DNA of 64,000 bases. Origin: Clitoria ternatea (lineage: Eukaryota; Streptophyta; Magnoliopsida; Fabales; Fabaceae). Each line of letters starts with the position of its first letter. Within the stretch, counting starts at the first letter, position 1. The notes under the pieces were generated by a model. That model was not told the origin of the DNA, did no database searches, and worked only from the letters and a program-made list of their open reading frames with translations. The stretch spans positions 1 through 64,000 of the forward strand of contig JAYKXN010000258.1 in assembly GCA_037962975.1 (NCBI GenBank). The letters run 5' to 3'. Shown here one piece after another: positions 1 through 13,700 of this stretch. Made by a program: the position numbers and the translations under genes.

Positions 1-786
1 AATCCAAAACAACCTTGAAAGTATTTATAAACATTGTATAAAACTTTTAAAAAGAAAAGAAGTCTCGCCACTAGTTCTTTTTCAATCACCATATTATGTT
101 ACTTTATGTTGATTAAGAAATTTAGTTATTTTAGGTAAACATATTAAACTTGTCAATTATTCTTGGTATACTTTTAAAATTACATTGAAAAATAAGGATG
201 AAATATCGATGATTATTTCATATTCCACTGATATAAATATTTTCATGATTATTTATTAACAGTATGTGTTGAAAAAATAATCAATGCACACTGTAAATTG
301 AAAGAAGTCATATAAAAATTAACAAGAATTCAAAAACACGTCTCATAAAAAGGATAAAAGAAAATACATTAAAAACTAAGGAAAAATAAAATATATTATT
401 TATATTTTTTATTAATATTAATATATTTTAAATTAAGTGCATCAATTAAGACTTGATGTGACCCCTTACGCGATTCTCTTACTAAATAAACCTTAAAAGA
501 TAAAAGCATATAATTATTAATAATATATAATTTCTTAATTCTTTTTGTCAGATTCTTTTACTATCGATCTTTACGATCAATAAATGGAAAAAGGGAATTA
601 ATCAACTTCTATTGATAATTGATAGCAAAAGTGAGAGAATTCTAATCAAGAATAATATTTATAAAAATAATAACATATAATTGATATCAAAGATGACTGA
701 ATCCATTTAAGAATGCTATTTGTACAAAGAACGTTTTATTAAAGTCATTAAACGAATAAAGAAACTCACAAAGACTTCATAAATGG

Positions 787-819
787 ACACGCATGCATGG
801 ACGCACGTACGCATGCATG
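787..819. other. CG-rich alternating purine-pyrimidine patch with CATGCATG motifs (representative A monomer)
   Basis: acacgcatgcatg (787-799) and cgcacgtacgcatgcatg (802-819) are perfectly alternating purine-pyrimidine tracts separated by two bases. They form the only CG-rich patch in an otherwise AT-rich monomer. Alternating tracts of this sort can adopt Z-DNA under supercoiling. CATGCATG is the RY/Sph element bound by plant B3-domain factors (ABI3/FUS3/LEC2 group). A related patch, with substitutions, sits at the same place in every A monomer I examined (e.g. 2441-2471, 10231-10263, 47871-47901). Function is not shown by the sequence. Confidence 0.7.
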
Positions 820-2211
820 AAAATTATTTCGTAGTTTCATTGTAAGGAATCCAAAACAACATTGAATGTATTTATAAATATTGTTTAAAATTTTTAAAAA
901 GAAAAGAAGTCTCACCACTAGTGCTTTTTCTATCACCATATTATGTTATTTTATGTTGATTAAGAAATTTAGTTATATTAGGTAAATATATTAACTTGTC
1001 AATAATTCTTGGTATACTTTTAAAATTACATTGAATAATAAACAAGAAGATCAATGATTATTTCATATTCCACTGATATAAATAGTATCAAAATTAATAA
1101 ATAAAAGTATGTGTTGAAAAAGTAATCAATGCACACTGTAAATTGAAAGAAGTCATATAAAAATTAACATGCAAAATTCTAAAACACATGTCATAAAAAG
1201 GATAAGAGAAAATACATTAAAGATGAAGGAAAAATAAAATATATTTTTTATATTTTTAATTAATATTAATTTATTTTAAATTAAATGCATCGATTAAGAC
1301 TCAGTGTGATCCCTTATGCGATTCTCTTACTAAATAAACCTTAAAAAATAAAATAATAGAATTATTAATAAAATATAATTTTTTAATTAATTTTGTCACA
1401 TTCTTTTACTATCGATCTTTACTATCAATAAATGGAAAAGAGAATTAATCATCTTCTATTGATAATTGATAGTAAAAGAGAGAGAATTCTAAGTAAGAAT
1501 AATATTTATAAAAATAATAACATATAATTGATATCAAAGAAGACTGAAGCCATTTAAGAATGCTATTTGTACAAATTAGGATTCATTCACGTCATAAAAC
1601 GACTAAAAAAACTCACAAAGACTTCATAAATGTACACGTATGCTTGGACGCACGTATGCATGCACGAAAATTATTAAGTAGTTTCATTGTATGGAATCCA
1701 AAACAGCATTGAAAATATTTATAAATATTGTATAAAACTTTTAAAAAGAAAAGAAGAGTCGTCACTAGTGCTTTTTCTCTCACCATATTTTGCTATTTTA
1801 CGTTGATTAAGAAATTTAGTTATATTAGGTAAACATATTAAACTTATCAATTATTCTTGGTATACTTTTAAAATTACATTGAATAATAAACTAGAAAGAT
1901 CAATGATTAATAAAAGTATGTGTTGAAAAAATATTCAATGCACATTGTAAATTGAAAGAAGTCATATGAAAATTAACATGAAAAAGACTAAAACACATGT
2001 CATAAAAAGGATAAGAGAAAATACATTGAAAATTAAGGAAAAATAAAATATATTATTTATAATTTTAATTAATATTAATATATTTTAGATTAAATGCATC
2101 AATTAAGACTTGGTGTAATCCCTTACGTGATTCTCTTACTAAATAAACCTTAAAAAATAAAATAATATAATTATTAATAAAATATAATTTTTTACTTAAT
2201 TTTGTCATATT

Positions 2212-2287
2212 CTTTTACTATCAATCTTTACTATCAATAAATGGAAAAGGGAATTAATCATCTTCTATTGATAATTGATAGTAAAAG
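2212..2287. repeat. 76-bp inverted-repeat hairpin in satellite A (representative)
   Basis: cttttactatcaat (2212-2225) is the exact inverse of attgatagtaaaag (2274-2287). The inner arms ctatcaata and tattgata also pair, leaving an AT-rich loop. It recurs at 5279-5354 and 5978-6053 with perfect outer arms, and at 4444-4519 and elsewhere with one or two changes. It could extrude as a cruciform, or be the trace of a small inverted-repeat element fixed in the satellite; neither is proven. Confidence 0.72.
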
Positions 2288-4118
2288 TGAGAGAATGTAA
2301 ATAAGAATTATATTTATAAAATAATAATATATAATTGATATCAAAGATGACTAACTCCATTTAAGAATGCTATTTGTAAAAATAATGATTGATTCTTGTT
2401 ATAAAACGACCAAAAAAAGTTCAAAGACTTCATAAAAGCACACGTATGCATGGACGCACGTACGCACGCATAAAAGTTTTTAAGTAGTTTCATTGTATGG
2501 AATCCAAAACAACATTGAAAGTAATTATAAATATTGTATAAAACGTTTAAAAAGAACAGAAGTCTCGTCACTAGTGCTTTTTCTATCACCATATTATGTT
2601 ATTTTATGTTGATTAAGAAATTTAGTTATATTAGGTAAACATATTAAACTTGTCAATTATTCTTGGTATACTTTTAAAATTACATTGAATAGTAAACAAG
2701 AAAGAACAATAATTAATAAAAGTATACGTTGAAAAAATATTCAATGCACAATGTAAATTGAAAGAAGTCATATAAAAATTAACATAAACAATTCTAAAAT
2801 ACATGTCATAAAAAGGATAAGAGAAAATACATTAAAAATTAAGGAAGAATAAAATATATTCTTTATAATTTTAATTAATATTAATATATTTTAAATTAAA
2901 TGCATCAATTAAGACTTGGTGTAATCCCTTACGCGATTCTCTTATTAAATAAACCTTAAAAAATAACATAATATATTTATTAATAATATATAATTCATTA
3001 ATTATTTTTGTCAGATTCTTTTACTATCGATCTTTACTATCAATAAATGGAAAATGGGAATTAATCCACCTTTATTGATAATTGATAGCAAAAGTGAGAG
3101 AATTCTAATTAACAATAATACTTATAAAAATAAAAATGTATAATTGATATCAAAGATGACTAAATCCATTTTAGAGTGCTATTTGTACAAATAATGATTC
3201 ATTCACATCATAAAACGACTAAAAAACTCACAAAGACTTCATAAATGGACACACATGCATGGACGCGCGTAGTTTCATTGTATTGAATCCAGAAAAACAT
3301 TGAAAGTATTTATGAATATTGTTTAAAACTTTTAAAAAGAAAAGAAGTCTCGCCACTAGAGCTTTTTCTATCACCATATTATGTTATTTTATGTTGATTA
3401 AGAAATTTAGTTATTTTACATAAACATATTAAACTTCTCAATTATTCTTGGTATACTTTTAAAATTACACTGAATAACAAAAAAGAAAGGTCAATGATTA
3501 TTTCATATTCCACTGATATAGTAGTATCAAGATTAATTAATAAGAGTATATATTGAAAACAATAATCAATGCGCATTGTAAATTGAAAGAAGTCATGTAA
3601 AAATGAACATGAAAAATTCTAAAACACATGTCATAAAAAGGATAAGAGAAGGTACATTAAAAACTAAGGAAAAATAAAATATATGATTTATATTTTTAAT
3701 TAATATTAATATATTTTAAATTAAATGCATCAACTAAGACTTGGTGTGATCCCTTACGCGATTCTCTTACTAAATAAACCTTAAAAAATATAAAAGAATA
3801 TAATTATTAATTATTTTTGTCAGATTCTTTTACTATCGATCTTTTGTATTAATAAATGGAAAAAGGGAATTAATCAACCTCTATTGATAATTGATAGCAA
3901 AAGTGAAGGAATTCTAATTAAGAATAATATTTATAAATATACTAACATATAATTGATATCAAAGATGACTGAATCCATTTAAGAATGCTGTTTGTGAAAA
4001 TAATGATTCATTCACGTCATAAAACGACTAAAAAAACTCACTAAGACTTTATAAATGGACACGTATGCTTGGACGCACGTACGCATGCACGAAAGTTATT
4101 AAGTAGTTTCATTGTATG

Positions 4119-4250
4119 GAATCCAAAAAAACGTTGAAAGTATTTTTAAATATTGTATTAAACTTTTAAAAAGAAAACTAAAACATTGTATTGAATCCAA
4201 AAAAACATTAAAAGTATTTCTAAAACATACTTCATAAAAAGGATAAGAGA
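4119..4250. repeat. Rearranged A monomer (short 611-bp spacing)
   Basis: The gaatccaaaaaaac segment occurs twice, at 4119 and 4193, and the sequence then jumps to ctaaaacatacttcataaaa. The part of the monomer with the ctcgccactag and taaacatattaaac landmarks is missing. It recurs in units 2 (about 31030-31161) and 3 (about 62715-62846). Confidence 0.75.
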
Positions 4251-4767
4251 AAATATATTAAAAATTAAGGAAAATTAAAACATATTATTTATATTTTTAA
4301 TTAATATTAATATATTTTAAATTAAATCAATCAATTAAGACTGAGTGTGATCCCTTATGCGATTCTCTTACTAAATAAACCTTAAAAAATAAAAGAATAT
4401 AATTATTAATAATATATAATTTGTTAATTAATTTAGTCACATTCTTTTACTATCAATCTTTACTATCAATAAATGGAAAATGGAATCAATCATCTTCTAT
4501 TGATAATTGATAACAAAAGTGAGAGAATCTAATTAAAATATTTATAAAAATAATAACATATAATTGATACCAAAGATGACTAACTCCATTTAAGAATGCT
4601 ATTTGTAAAAATAATGACTCATTCAAGTCATTAAACGACTAAAAAGACTCACAAATACTTTATCAATGCACACGCATCCATGGACGAACGTACGCACGAT
4701 TTCATCGTATGGAATCCAAAACAACATTAAATGTATTTATAAATATTGTATAAAACTTTAAAAAAAA

Positions 4768-4800
4768 AGAAATCTTAAAAAAAAGAAATCTCGTCACTAG
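4768..4800. repeat. 15-bp tandem duplication within an A monomer
   Basis: The segment aaaaaaaagaaatct is repeated in tandem just before cgtcactagttcttt. It is seen only in this monomer and its copies in units 2 and 3 (about 31680 and 63370). Confidence 0.7.
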
Positions 4801-5278
4801 TTCTTTTTCTAACACCATATTATGATATTTTATGTTGATTAAGAAATTTAGTTATTTTAGGTAAACATATTAAACTTGTCAATTATGCTTGGAATACTTT
4901 AAAAATTCCATTGAGTAATAAAGAAGAAAGATAAATGATTATTACATATTCCACTAATATGAATAGTATCAAGATTAATTAATAAAAGTATGTGTTGAAA
5001 AACATAATCAATACACACTGTAAATTGAAAGAAGTCATATAAAAATTAACATGAAAAATTCTAAAACACATATCAAAAAAAGGATAAGAGAAAATACACT
5101 AAAAATTAAGGAAAAATAAATATATTATTTATATTATTAAATAATATTAATATATTTTAAATTAAGTGCATCAACTAAGACTTGGTGTGATCCCTTACGC
5201 GCTTCTCTTCCTAAATAAACCTTAAAAAAGAATATAATTATTAATAATATACAATTCGTTAATTAATTTTGTCACATT

Positions 5279-5354
5279 CTTTTACTATCAATCTTTACTA
5301 TCAATAAATGGAAAAGGGAATTAATCAACTTCTATTGATAATTGATAGTAAAAG
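5279..5354. repeat. Satellite A hairpin, perfect-arm copy
   Basis: The 14-base arms at 5279-5292 and 5341-5354 are exact inverses, with the same 76-bp span as at 2212-2287. This monomer has lost the stretch just after the hairpin but kept both arms. Confidence 0.68.
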
Positions 5355-5977
5355 TGAGAGAATTCTAATGTTATAAAACGGCTACAAAAACTTACAATGA
5401 CTTCATAAATGGACACGCATGGATGGACTCACGTACGCATGCACGAAAATTATTAAGTCGTTTCATTGCATGGAATCCAAAACAACATTGAAAGTATCTA
5501 TAAATATTGTATAAAACCTTTAAAAAGAAAATAAGTCTCGCCACTAGTGCTTTTTCTATCACCATATTCTGTTAATTTATGTTGATTAAGAAATTTAATT
5601 ATTTTAGGTAAACATATTAAACTTGTCAATTATTCTTGGTATACTTTTAAAATTACATTGAATAATAAAGAAGAAAGATCAATGATTATTTCATATTCCT
5701 CTAATATAAATAGTATCAAGATTAATTTTTAAAAGTATGTGTTAAAAAAATAATCAATGCACATTGTAAATTGAAAAAAGTCATATAAAAATTAACATGA
5801 AAAATTCTAAAACACATGTCATAAAAAGGATAAGAGAAAATACATTAAAAATTAAGGAAAAATAAAATATATTAATTACTTTGTGTCATCGCTTACGCAA
5901 TTCTCTTTCAAAATAAACCTTAAAAAAAGAATATAATTATTAATAATATATAATTTGTTAATTAATTTTGTCACATT

Positions 5978-6053
5978 CTTTTACTATCAATCTTTACTAT
6001 CAATAAATGGAAAAGGGAATTAATCAACTTCTATTGATAATTGATAGTAAAAG
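5978..6053. repeat. Satellite A hairpin, perfect-arm copy
   Basis: Arms at 5978-5991 and 6040-6053 are exact inverses. This is the adjacent monomer to 5279-5354 and shares the same deletion after the hairpin, so the two monomers derive from one another. Confidence 0.68.
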
Positions 6054-7139
6054 TGAGAGAATTCTAATGTTATAAAACGACTAAAAAAACTTACAAAGAC
6101 CTCATAAATGGACATGCATGGATGGACGCACATACGCATGCACGAAAATTATTAAGTAGTTTCATTGTATGGAATCCAAAACAACATTAAAAGTATTTAT
6201 AAATATTGTATAAAACTTTTAAAAAGAAAAGAAATCTCGCCACTATTGCATTTTCTATCACCGTATTCTGTTAATTTATGTTGATTAAGAAATTTAGTTA
6301 TTTTTTGTACACATATTAGACTTGTCAATTATTCTTGGCATACTTTTAAAATTACATTGAATAATAAAGAAGAAAGATCAATGATTATTTCGTATTCTAT
6401 TGATATAAGTAGTATAAAGATTAATTTTTAAGAGTATGTGTTAAAAAAATAATCAATGCACATTGTAAATTGAAAGAAGTCATATAAAAATTAACATGAA
6501 AAATTCTAAAACACATGTCATAAAAAGGATAAGAGACAACACATTAAAAATTAAGGAAAAAATATATTATTTATATTTTTAATTAATATTAATATATTTT
6601 AAATAAAATGCATTAATTAAGACTTGTGTGATCCCTTACACGATTCTCTTACTAAATAAACCTTAAAAAATTAAAGAATATAATTAATAATAATATATAG
6701 TTTGTTAATTAATTTTGTCACATTCTTTTACTATCGATCTTTACTATCAATAAATGGAAAAAGGAATTCATCATCTTCAATTGATAATTGATAGCAAAAG
6801 TGAGAAAGTCTAATTAAGAATAATATTTATAAAATAATAACATATAATTGATATCAAAGATGACTAACTTCATTTAAGAATGCTATTTGTAAAAATAATG
6901 ATCATTTTGGTTATAAAACGACTAAAAAACTCACAAAGACTTCATAAATGCACACACATGCATGGACGCACGTACACACGCATAAAAATTATTAAGTAGT
7001 TTCATTCTATGGAATCTAGAACAACATTGAAAGTATTTATAAATATTGTATAAAACTTTTAAAAAAAAAAGAAGTCTCGCTACTAGTTCTTTTTCTATCA
7101 CTATATTATGTTATTTTATGTTGAGTAAGAAATTTAGTT

Positions 7140-7330
7140 ATTTTAGGTAAACATATTAAACTTATTCTTGGCATAGTTTTAAAATTATGTTGAATAATAG
7201 GATGAAAGAACAATGATTACTTATATTTTTAATTAATATTCTATATTTATATAAAAATTAACAAGAAAAATTCTAAAACACATGTCATAAAATATATTAT
7301 TTATATTTTTAATTAATATTATATATTTTA
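7140..7330. repeat. Scrambled A monomer with internal duplication
   Basis: After aataggatgaaagaacaatg the monomer contains tatatttttaattaatatt twice (about 7222 and 7292), with a shortened piece of the aacaagaaaaattctaaaac segment between them. The usual cattccactgatataaatag part is absent. The same scrambled form recurs at about 34052-34242 and, in the extra block, at about 46520-46710, which links that block to this part of the array. Confidence 0.75.
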
Positions 7331-8410
7331 AATTACATACATCAATTAAGACCTGATGTGAACCCTTACGCGATTCTCTTACTAAATAAACCTTAAAAAT
7401 AAAACAATATAATTATTAATAATATATAATTTGTTAATTATATTTGTCAGATTCCTTTACTATCGATCTTTACTATCAATAAATTTAAAAAGGGAACTAA
7501 TCAACCTCTATTGATAATTGATAGTAAAAGTGAAAGAATTCTAATTAATAATGTTATTTATAAAAATAATAACATATCATTGATATCAAAGATAACTGAA
7601 TCCATTTAAGAATGCTATTTGTACAAATAATGATTCATTCACATCATAAAACGACTAAAAAAACTCATAAAGACTTTATAAATGGACACATATGCTTGGA
7701 CGCACGTACGCACACATGAAAATTATTAAGTAGTGTCATTGTATGGACTCCAAAACAACATTGAAAGTATTTATAAATATTGTATAAAACTTATAAAAAG
7801 AAAAGAAGTCTCGCCACTAGTACTTTTTCTATCATCATATTATGTTATATTATGTTGATTAACAAATTTAGTTAATTTAGGTAAATATATTAAACTTGTC
7901 AATTATTCTTGGTATACTTTTAAAATTACATTGAATAATAAAGAAGAAAGATCAATAATTATTTCATATTCCATTGATATAAATAGTATCAAGATTAATT
8001 AATAAGAGTATGTGTTGAAAAAAATAATCAATGTACATCGTAAATTGAAAGAAGTCATATAAAAATTAACATGAAAAATTCTAAAACACATGTCATAAAA
8101 TGGATAAGAGAAAATACATTAAAAATTAAGGAAAAATAAATATATTATTTATATTTTTAATTAATATTAATATATTTTAAATTAAATGCATCAATTAAGA
8201 CTTGATGTGACCCCTTACACGATTCTCTTACTAAATAAACATCAAAAAATAAAAGAATATAATAATTAATAATATATAATTTGTTAATTAATTTTATCAC
8301 ATTCTTTTACTATTGATCTTTACTATCAATAAATGGAAAAGGGAATTAATCATCTTCTATTGATAATTGATAGCAAAAGTGAGAGAATCTAATTAAGAAT
8401 AATATTTATA

Positions 8411-10105
8411 AAAATAATAACATATAATTGATATCAAAGATGACTAACTCCATTCAAGAATGCTATTTGTAACAATAATGATTCATTCTGGTTATAAAAC
8501 AACTAAAAAGACTCACATAGACCTCACAAATGCACACACATGCATGGATACACATACACACGCATGAAAATTATTAAGTAGTTTCATTGTATGGAATCCA
8601 AAACAACATTGAAAGTATTTATAAATATTGTATAAAACTTTTAAAAAAGAAAAGAAGTCCCGCCACTAGTGCGTTTTGTATCACCATATTATGTTATTTT
8701 ATGTTGATTAAGAAATTTAGTTATTTTAGGTAAACATGTTAAACTTATCAATTATTCTTGTGTTACTTTTAAAATTACATTGAATAATAGAGAATAAAGA
8801 TCAATGATTATTTCATATTCCACTGATATAAATAGTATCAAGATTATTTAATAAGAGTATATGTTGAAAAAAATAATCAATGCACATTGTAAAATTAAAA
8901 AAGTCATATATAAATAAACATAAAAAATACTGAAACACATGTCATAAAAAGGATAAGAGAAAATACATTAAAAACTAAGGAAAAATAAAATATATGATTT
9001 ATATTTTTAATTAATATTAATATATTTTAAATTAAATGCATCAATTAAGACTTGATGTGACCCCTTACACGATTCTCTTACTAAATAAACCTCAAAAAAT
9101 AAAAGAATATAATAATTAATAATATATAATTTATTAATTAATTTTATCACATTCATTTACTATCAATCTTTACTATCAATAACTGGAAAAGGGAACTAAT
9201 CATCTTCTTTTGATAATTGATAGCAAAAGTGAGAGAATCTAATTAAGAATAATATCTATAAAAATAGTAACATATAATTGATATCAAAGATGACTAACTC
9301 CATTTAAGAATGCTATTTGTAACAATAATGATTCATTCTAGTTATAAAACAAGTAAAAAGACTCACATAGACTTCATAAATGCACACGCATGCATGGATG
9401 CACGTACGCACGCATGAAAATTATTAAGTAGTTTCATTGTATGGAATCCAAAACAACATTGAAAGTATTTATAAATATTGTATAAAACTTTTAAAAAGAA
9501 AAGAAGTCTCGCCACTAGTGCGTTTTCTATCACCATATTATGTTATTTTATGTTGATTAAGAAATTTAGTTATTTTAGGTAAACATCTTAAACTTATCAA
9601 TTATTCTTGTGTTACTTTTAAAATTACATTGAATAATAGAGAATAAAGATCAATGATTATTTCATATTCCACTGATATAAATAGTATTAAGATTATTTAA
9701 TAAGAGTATATGTTGAAAAAAATAATCAATGCACATTGTAAAATTAAAGAAGTCATATAAAAATAAACATAAAAAATACTAAAACACATGTCATAAAAAG
9801 GATAAGAGAAAATACATTAAAAATTAAGGAAAAATAAAATATATTATTTATATTTTTAATTAATTTTAATATATTTTAAATTAAATGCATCAATTAAGAC
9901 TTGGTGTGATCACTTACGCGATTCTCTTACTAAATAAACCTTAAAAATAAAAGAATATAATTATTAATAATATATAATTTGTTTATTAATTTTATCACAT
10001 TCTTTTACTATTTATCTTTGCTATCGATAAAGCGAAAAGGGAATTAATCGTCTTCTATTGATAACTGGTAGCAAAAGTGAGAGAATCTAATTAAGAATAA
10101 TATTT
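8411..10105. repeat. Recent tandem duplication of an A monomer
   Basis: Two neighbouring monomers share variants not seen elsewhere, such as gtgcgtttt after the cactag landmark and attcttgtgttacttttaaa followed by aatagagaataaagatc. They are about 850 bp apart and much more alike than other neighbours, indicating a local duplication inside the array. Confidence 0.72.
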
Positions 10106-10520
10106 ATAAAAATATTAACATATAATTGATATCAAAGATAACTAACTCCATTTAAGAATGGTATTAGTAAAAATAATGATTCATTCTGGTTATAAAATGA
10201 CTAAAAAAACTCCCAAAGACTTCATAAATGCACACGCATGCATGGACGCACGTACACATGCATGAAAATTATTAAGTAGTTTCATTGTATGGAATCCAAA
10301 ACAACATTGAAAGTATTTATAAATATTGTATAAAACTTTTAAAAGGAAAAGAAGTTTTGCCACTAGTGCTTTTTTTATCACCATATTATGTTATTTTATG
10401 TTGATTAAGAAATTTAGTTATTTTAGGTAAACATATTAAACTTGTCAATTATGGTTGGAATACTTTAAAAATTCCATTGAGTAATAAAGAAGAAAGATCA
10501 ATGATTATTACATATTCCAC

Positions 10521-10770
10521 TGATATATAGGTACTGACCCATCTTTATAATCTAAAAACAAATCATATAGAATAACAACTGAATAATTTTAAATATTATA
10601 AATTAAAATTTAAAATAGTTATTGTAATTGTTTTTATAATTATTAATATATAGGTACTGACCCATCTTTGAAATCTAAATATATGATGGATTTTTAAATC
10701 AATTATAGATATAGATACGTGATGAAATATGATAGTAAAGTTTTTAAGATAGTAAAGTAATACATATATG
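10521..10770. repeat. A-to-B junction with scrambled, truncated B pieces
   Basis: A sequence catattccactgatata stops and B fragments start. The motif ggtactgacccatcttt occurs twice within 125 bp (about 10530 and 10653), and gatggattt...gatacgtga occurs twice within 90 bp (about 10684 and 10770). These are short pieces of B in the correct orientation but with large parts of the monomer missing between them. Regular B monomers start at 10771. The same arrangement recurs at 37433-37682, so it predates unit duplication. Confidence 0.82.
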
Positions 10771-13700
10771 ATGGATTTGCAAATCAATTATAGATATAGA
10801 TACGTGACTAAATATGATTCTCAGATATATCTTAGTATTTCTTCACATAAGACTTATTTTGTAAATACTTATTATTTGAATTTAATAATTCTAACATTCT
10901 AAAATTGGCCATCAAAATATAGTCTAAGGTTTAGCTCTTTAGTGCTAAAAATCAGATTTAAACTTCAATAACAAATTTTCAATATGATTGTGAGTTCAAG
11001 AATTCTTTGAAACCCCTGAAAATTTTATATAGAAATTACTTCTTTGATGAAAACTAATAGATGAAGCATTTTCAAAGCTCGTGTAGTCCATTTAAATGCT
11101 AATTTTGAGCTCAAATTATGTTGAGTTATGATCTTTTAAAGCTCAATTTATATATTGTTTGTTCCTTAATATGTCGGTACTAACTCATCTTTAAAATCTA
11201 AAAACAAAACATATAGAATAACAACTTAATAATTTTACAATATTATAAAATTAAAATTAAATATAGTTATGGTAATTGCTTTTATATTATACTAGTTAAA
11301 CTTTGGAAATCATAGTGACCTAATAGACATTATAAATTTAGCTAAATAGACTTCATAAGCAAACCATAGGATAATTTCACTGAGAGAAAAAATATGGTTG
11401 TGTTGTGAGGCAATGTTGACAGTATATGCGTAGGCTATGATGAGTGACACCACTATTTAGAGTAAAAAGGAAAGGACTTTATTTTCTTGTGTTTGAAGAG
11501 TAATATAGAGAACCATTTTTAAAAAGTTTAATATGTAGTTAATCTTAATGTTTTATAAGTTTGACTTCTTAAACCTATTAAATGTTATTATTATGTCTTA
11601 GCTCATATATATATATATTGTGTGTACACATTAATATTTCATTTGTAAATCAATGTTCTAAAATTTATGGTAAAGTTTTTATATAGTAAAGTAACATATA
11701 AATGATGGATTTGCAAATCAATTATAGATATAGATACGTGATTAGATATGTTTCTCAGATATTTCTTAATATTTCTTCACATAAGACTTGTTTTGTAAAT
11801 ACTTATTATTTGAATTTAATAATTCCAACATTCTAAAATTAGCCATCAAAATATACGCTAAGGTTTAGCTCTTTAGTGCTAAAAATCAAATTCAAACTTC
11901 AATAACGAATTTTCAATATGATTGTGAGTTCAAGAATTCTTTAAAACCCTTAGAAATTTTATTTAGGAATTACTTATTTGATGAAAACTAATAGATGAAG
12001 CATTTCCAAAGATTGTGTAGTCTATTTAAATGCTAATTTTGAGCTCAAATTATGTTTAGTTATGATCTTTTAAAGCTTAATTTAGATATTGTTTGTTCCT
12101 TAATAAGTGAGTACTGACTCATCTTTGAAATCTAAAAACAAAACATATAAAATAACAACTTAATAATTTTTAAATATTATAAAATCAAAATTAAATATAA
12201 TTATGGTAATTGTTTTTGAAATCATAATGACCTAATAGACATTATAAATTTAGCTAAATAGACTTGATAAGCAAACCTTAGGACAATTACACTGAAAGAA
12301 TAAATATGGTTGTGTTGTGAGGCAATGTTGACAACATATGTGTAGGCTATGATGAGGGACACGCCTATTTAGAGTAAAAAAGAAAGGACTTCATTTTCTT
12401 GTTTTTGAAGAGTAATATAGAGAACCATTTTTAAAAAGTTATATACGTAGTTAATCTTCATGTTTTATAAGTTTGACTTCTTCTTAAACCTATTAAATGT
12501 TATTATTATGTTCTTTACTTATATATATATATATATATATTTGTGTGGGTACACGTTAATAATTCATTTTTAAGTCAATGTTTTAAAATTTAGAGTAAAG
12601 TTTTTGACATAGTAAAGTAATATATAAATGATGGATTTACAAATCAATTATAGATATAGATACGTGACTAAATATGATTCTGAGATATATCTTAATATTT
12701 CTTCACATAAGAGTTATTTTGTAAATACTTATTATTTGAATTGAATAATTCTAACATTCTAAAATTAGCCATCGAAATATACTTTAATTCTTTAGTGCTA
12801 AAAATAAAATTTAAACTTCAATAACGAATTTTCAATATGATTGTGAGTTCAAGAATTCTTTGAAACCCCAGGAAATTTTATTTAGGAAAAACTTGTTTGA
12901 TGAAAACTAATAAATGAAACATTTCAAAGCTTGTGTAGTCCATTTGAATGCTAATTTTGAGCTTAAACTATGTTGAGTTATGATCTTTTAAAGCTAAATA
13001 TAGATATTGTTTGTTCCTTAATATATCGGTATTGACTCATCTTTGAAATCTGAAAACAAAACATATAGAATAACAACTTAATAATTTTACAATATTATAA
13101 AATTAAAATTAAATATGGTTATGGTAATTGCTTTTATAATTATACTAGTTATACTTTTGAATTCATAGTGACATAGTAGACATTATAAATATAGCTAAAT
13201 AGACTTAATAAGTAAATCTTAGGACAATTTCACTAAAAGAAAAAATATGGTTGTATTGTAAGGCAATGTTGACCACATATGTGTAGGCTATGAGGAGTGG
13301 CACCCCTATTTAATAAAAAAAAGGACTTCATTTTCTTGTTTTTGAAGAGTAATATCGAGAACCATTTTTAAAAAGTTTAATATGTACTTAATCTTAATGT
13401 TTTATAAGTTTGACTTCTTCTTACACCTATTAAATGTTATTATTATATTCTTTACTCACATATATATATATATACATATATATGTGAGTATATTAATAAT
13501 TCATTTTTAAATCAATGTTTTAAAATTTAGGGTAAAGTTTTTTTCATAGTAAAGTAACATATAAATGATGGATTTGCAAATCAATTATACACATACATAC
13601 ATGAATAGATATGATTCTCAGATATCTCTTAATATTTGTTCACATAATACTTGTTTTGTCAATACTTATTATTTGAATCTAATAATTCTAGCATTCTAAA

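Larger units (their letters stand above)
1..10527. repeat. Satellite A array, block 1 (about 847-bp monomers)
   Basis: The CG-rich marker acgcacgtacg and its variants occur at about 801, 1648, 2454, 3263, 4073, 4684, 5427, 6126, 6966, 7700, 8548, 9399 and 10246. Spacings are 847, 806, 809, 810, 611, 743, 699, 840, 734, 848, 851 and 847. Full monomers are therefore about 847 bp and the shorter ones are internal deletion variants. Shared landmarks in each monomer, in order, are the CG-rich patch, tggaatccaaaacaacattg, tctcgccactagtgcttttt, ggtaaacatattaaacttgt, atgcatcaattaagacttg, and the hairpin around ctatcaataaatgg. I recognise no gene and no known named satellite. Orientation is the same throughout. 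Confidence 0.93.

Noticed and set aside
2341..2592. Minus-strand open frame of 83 codons, repeated at 29252 and 60937
   Set aside because: It lies wholly in satellite A, recurs only because the unit recurs, and is broken in most other monomers. It has no recognisable domain.
1..10527. CRISPR-like array of direct repeats
   Set aside because: The repeat period is about 850 bp with no short repeat-spacer structure, and the context is plant nuclear.
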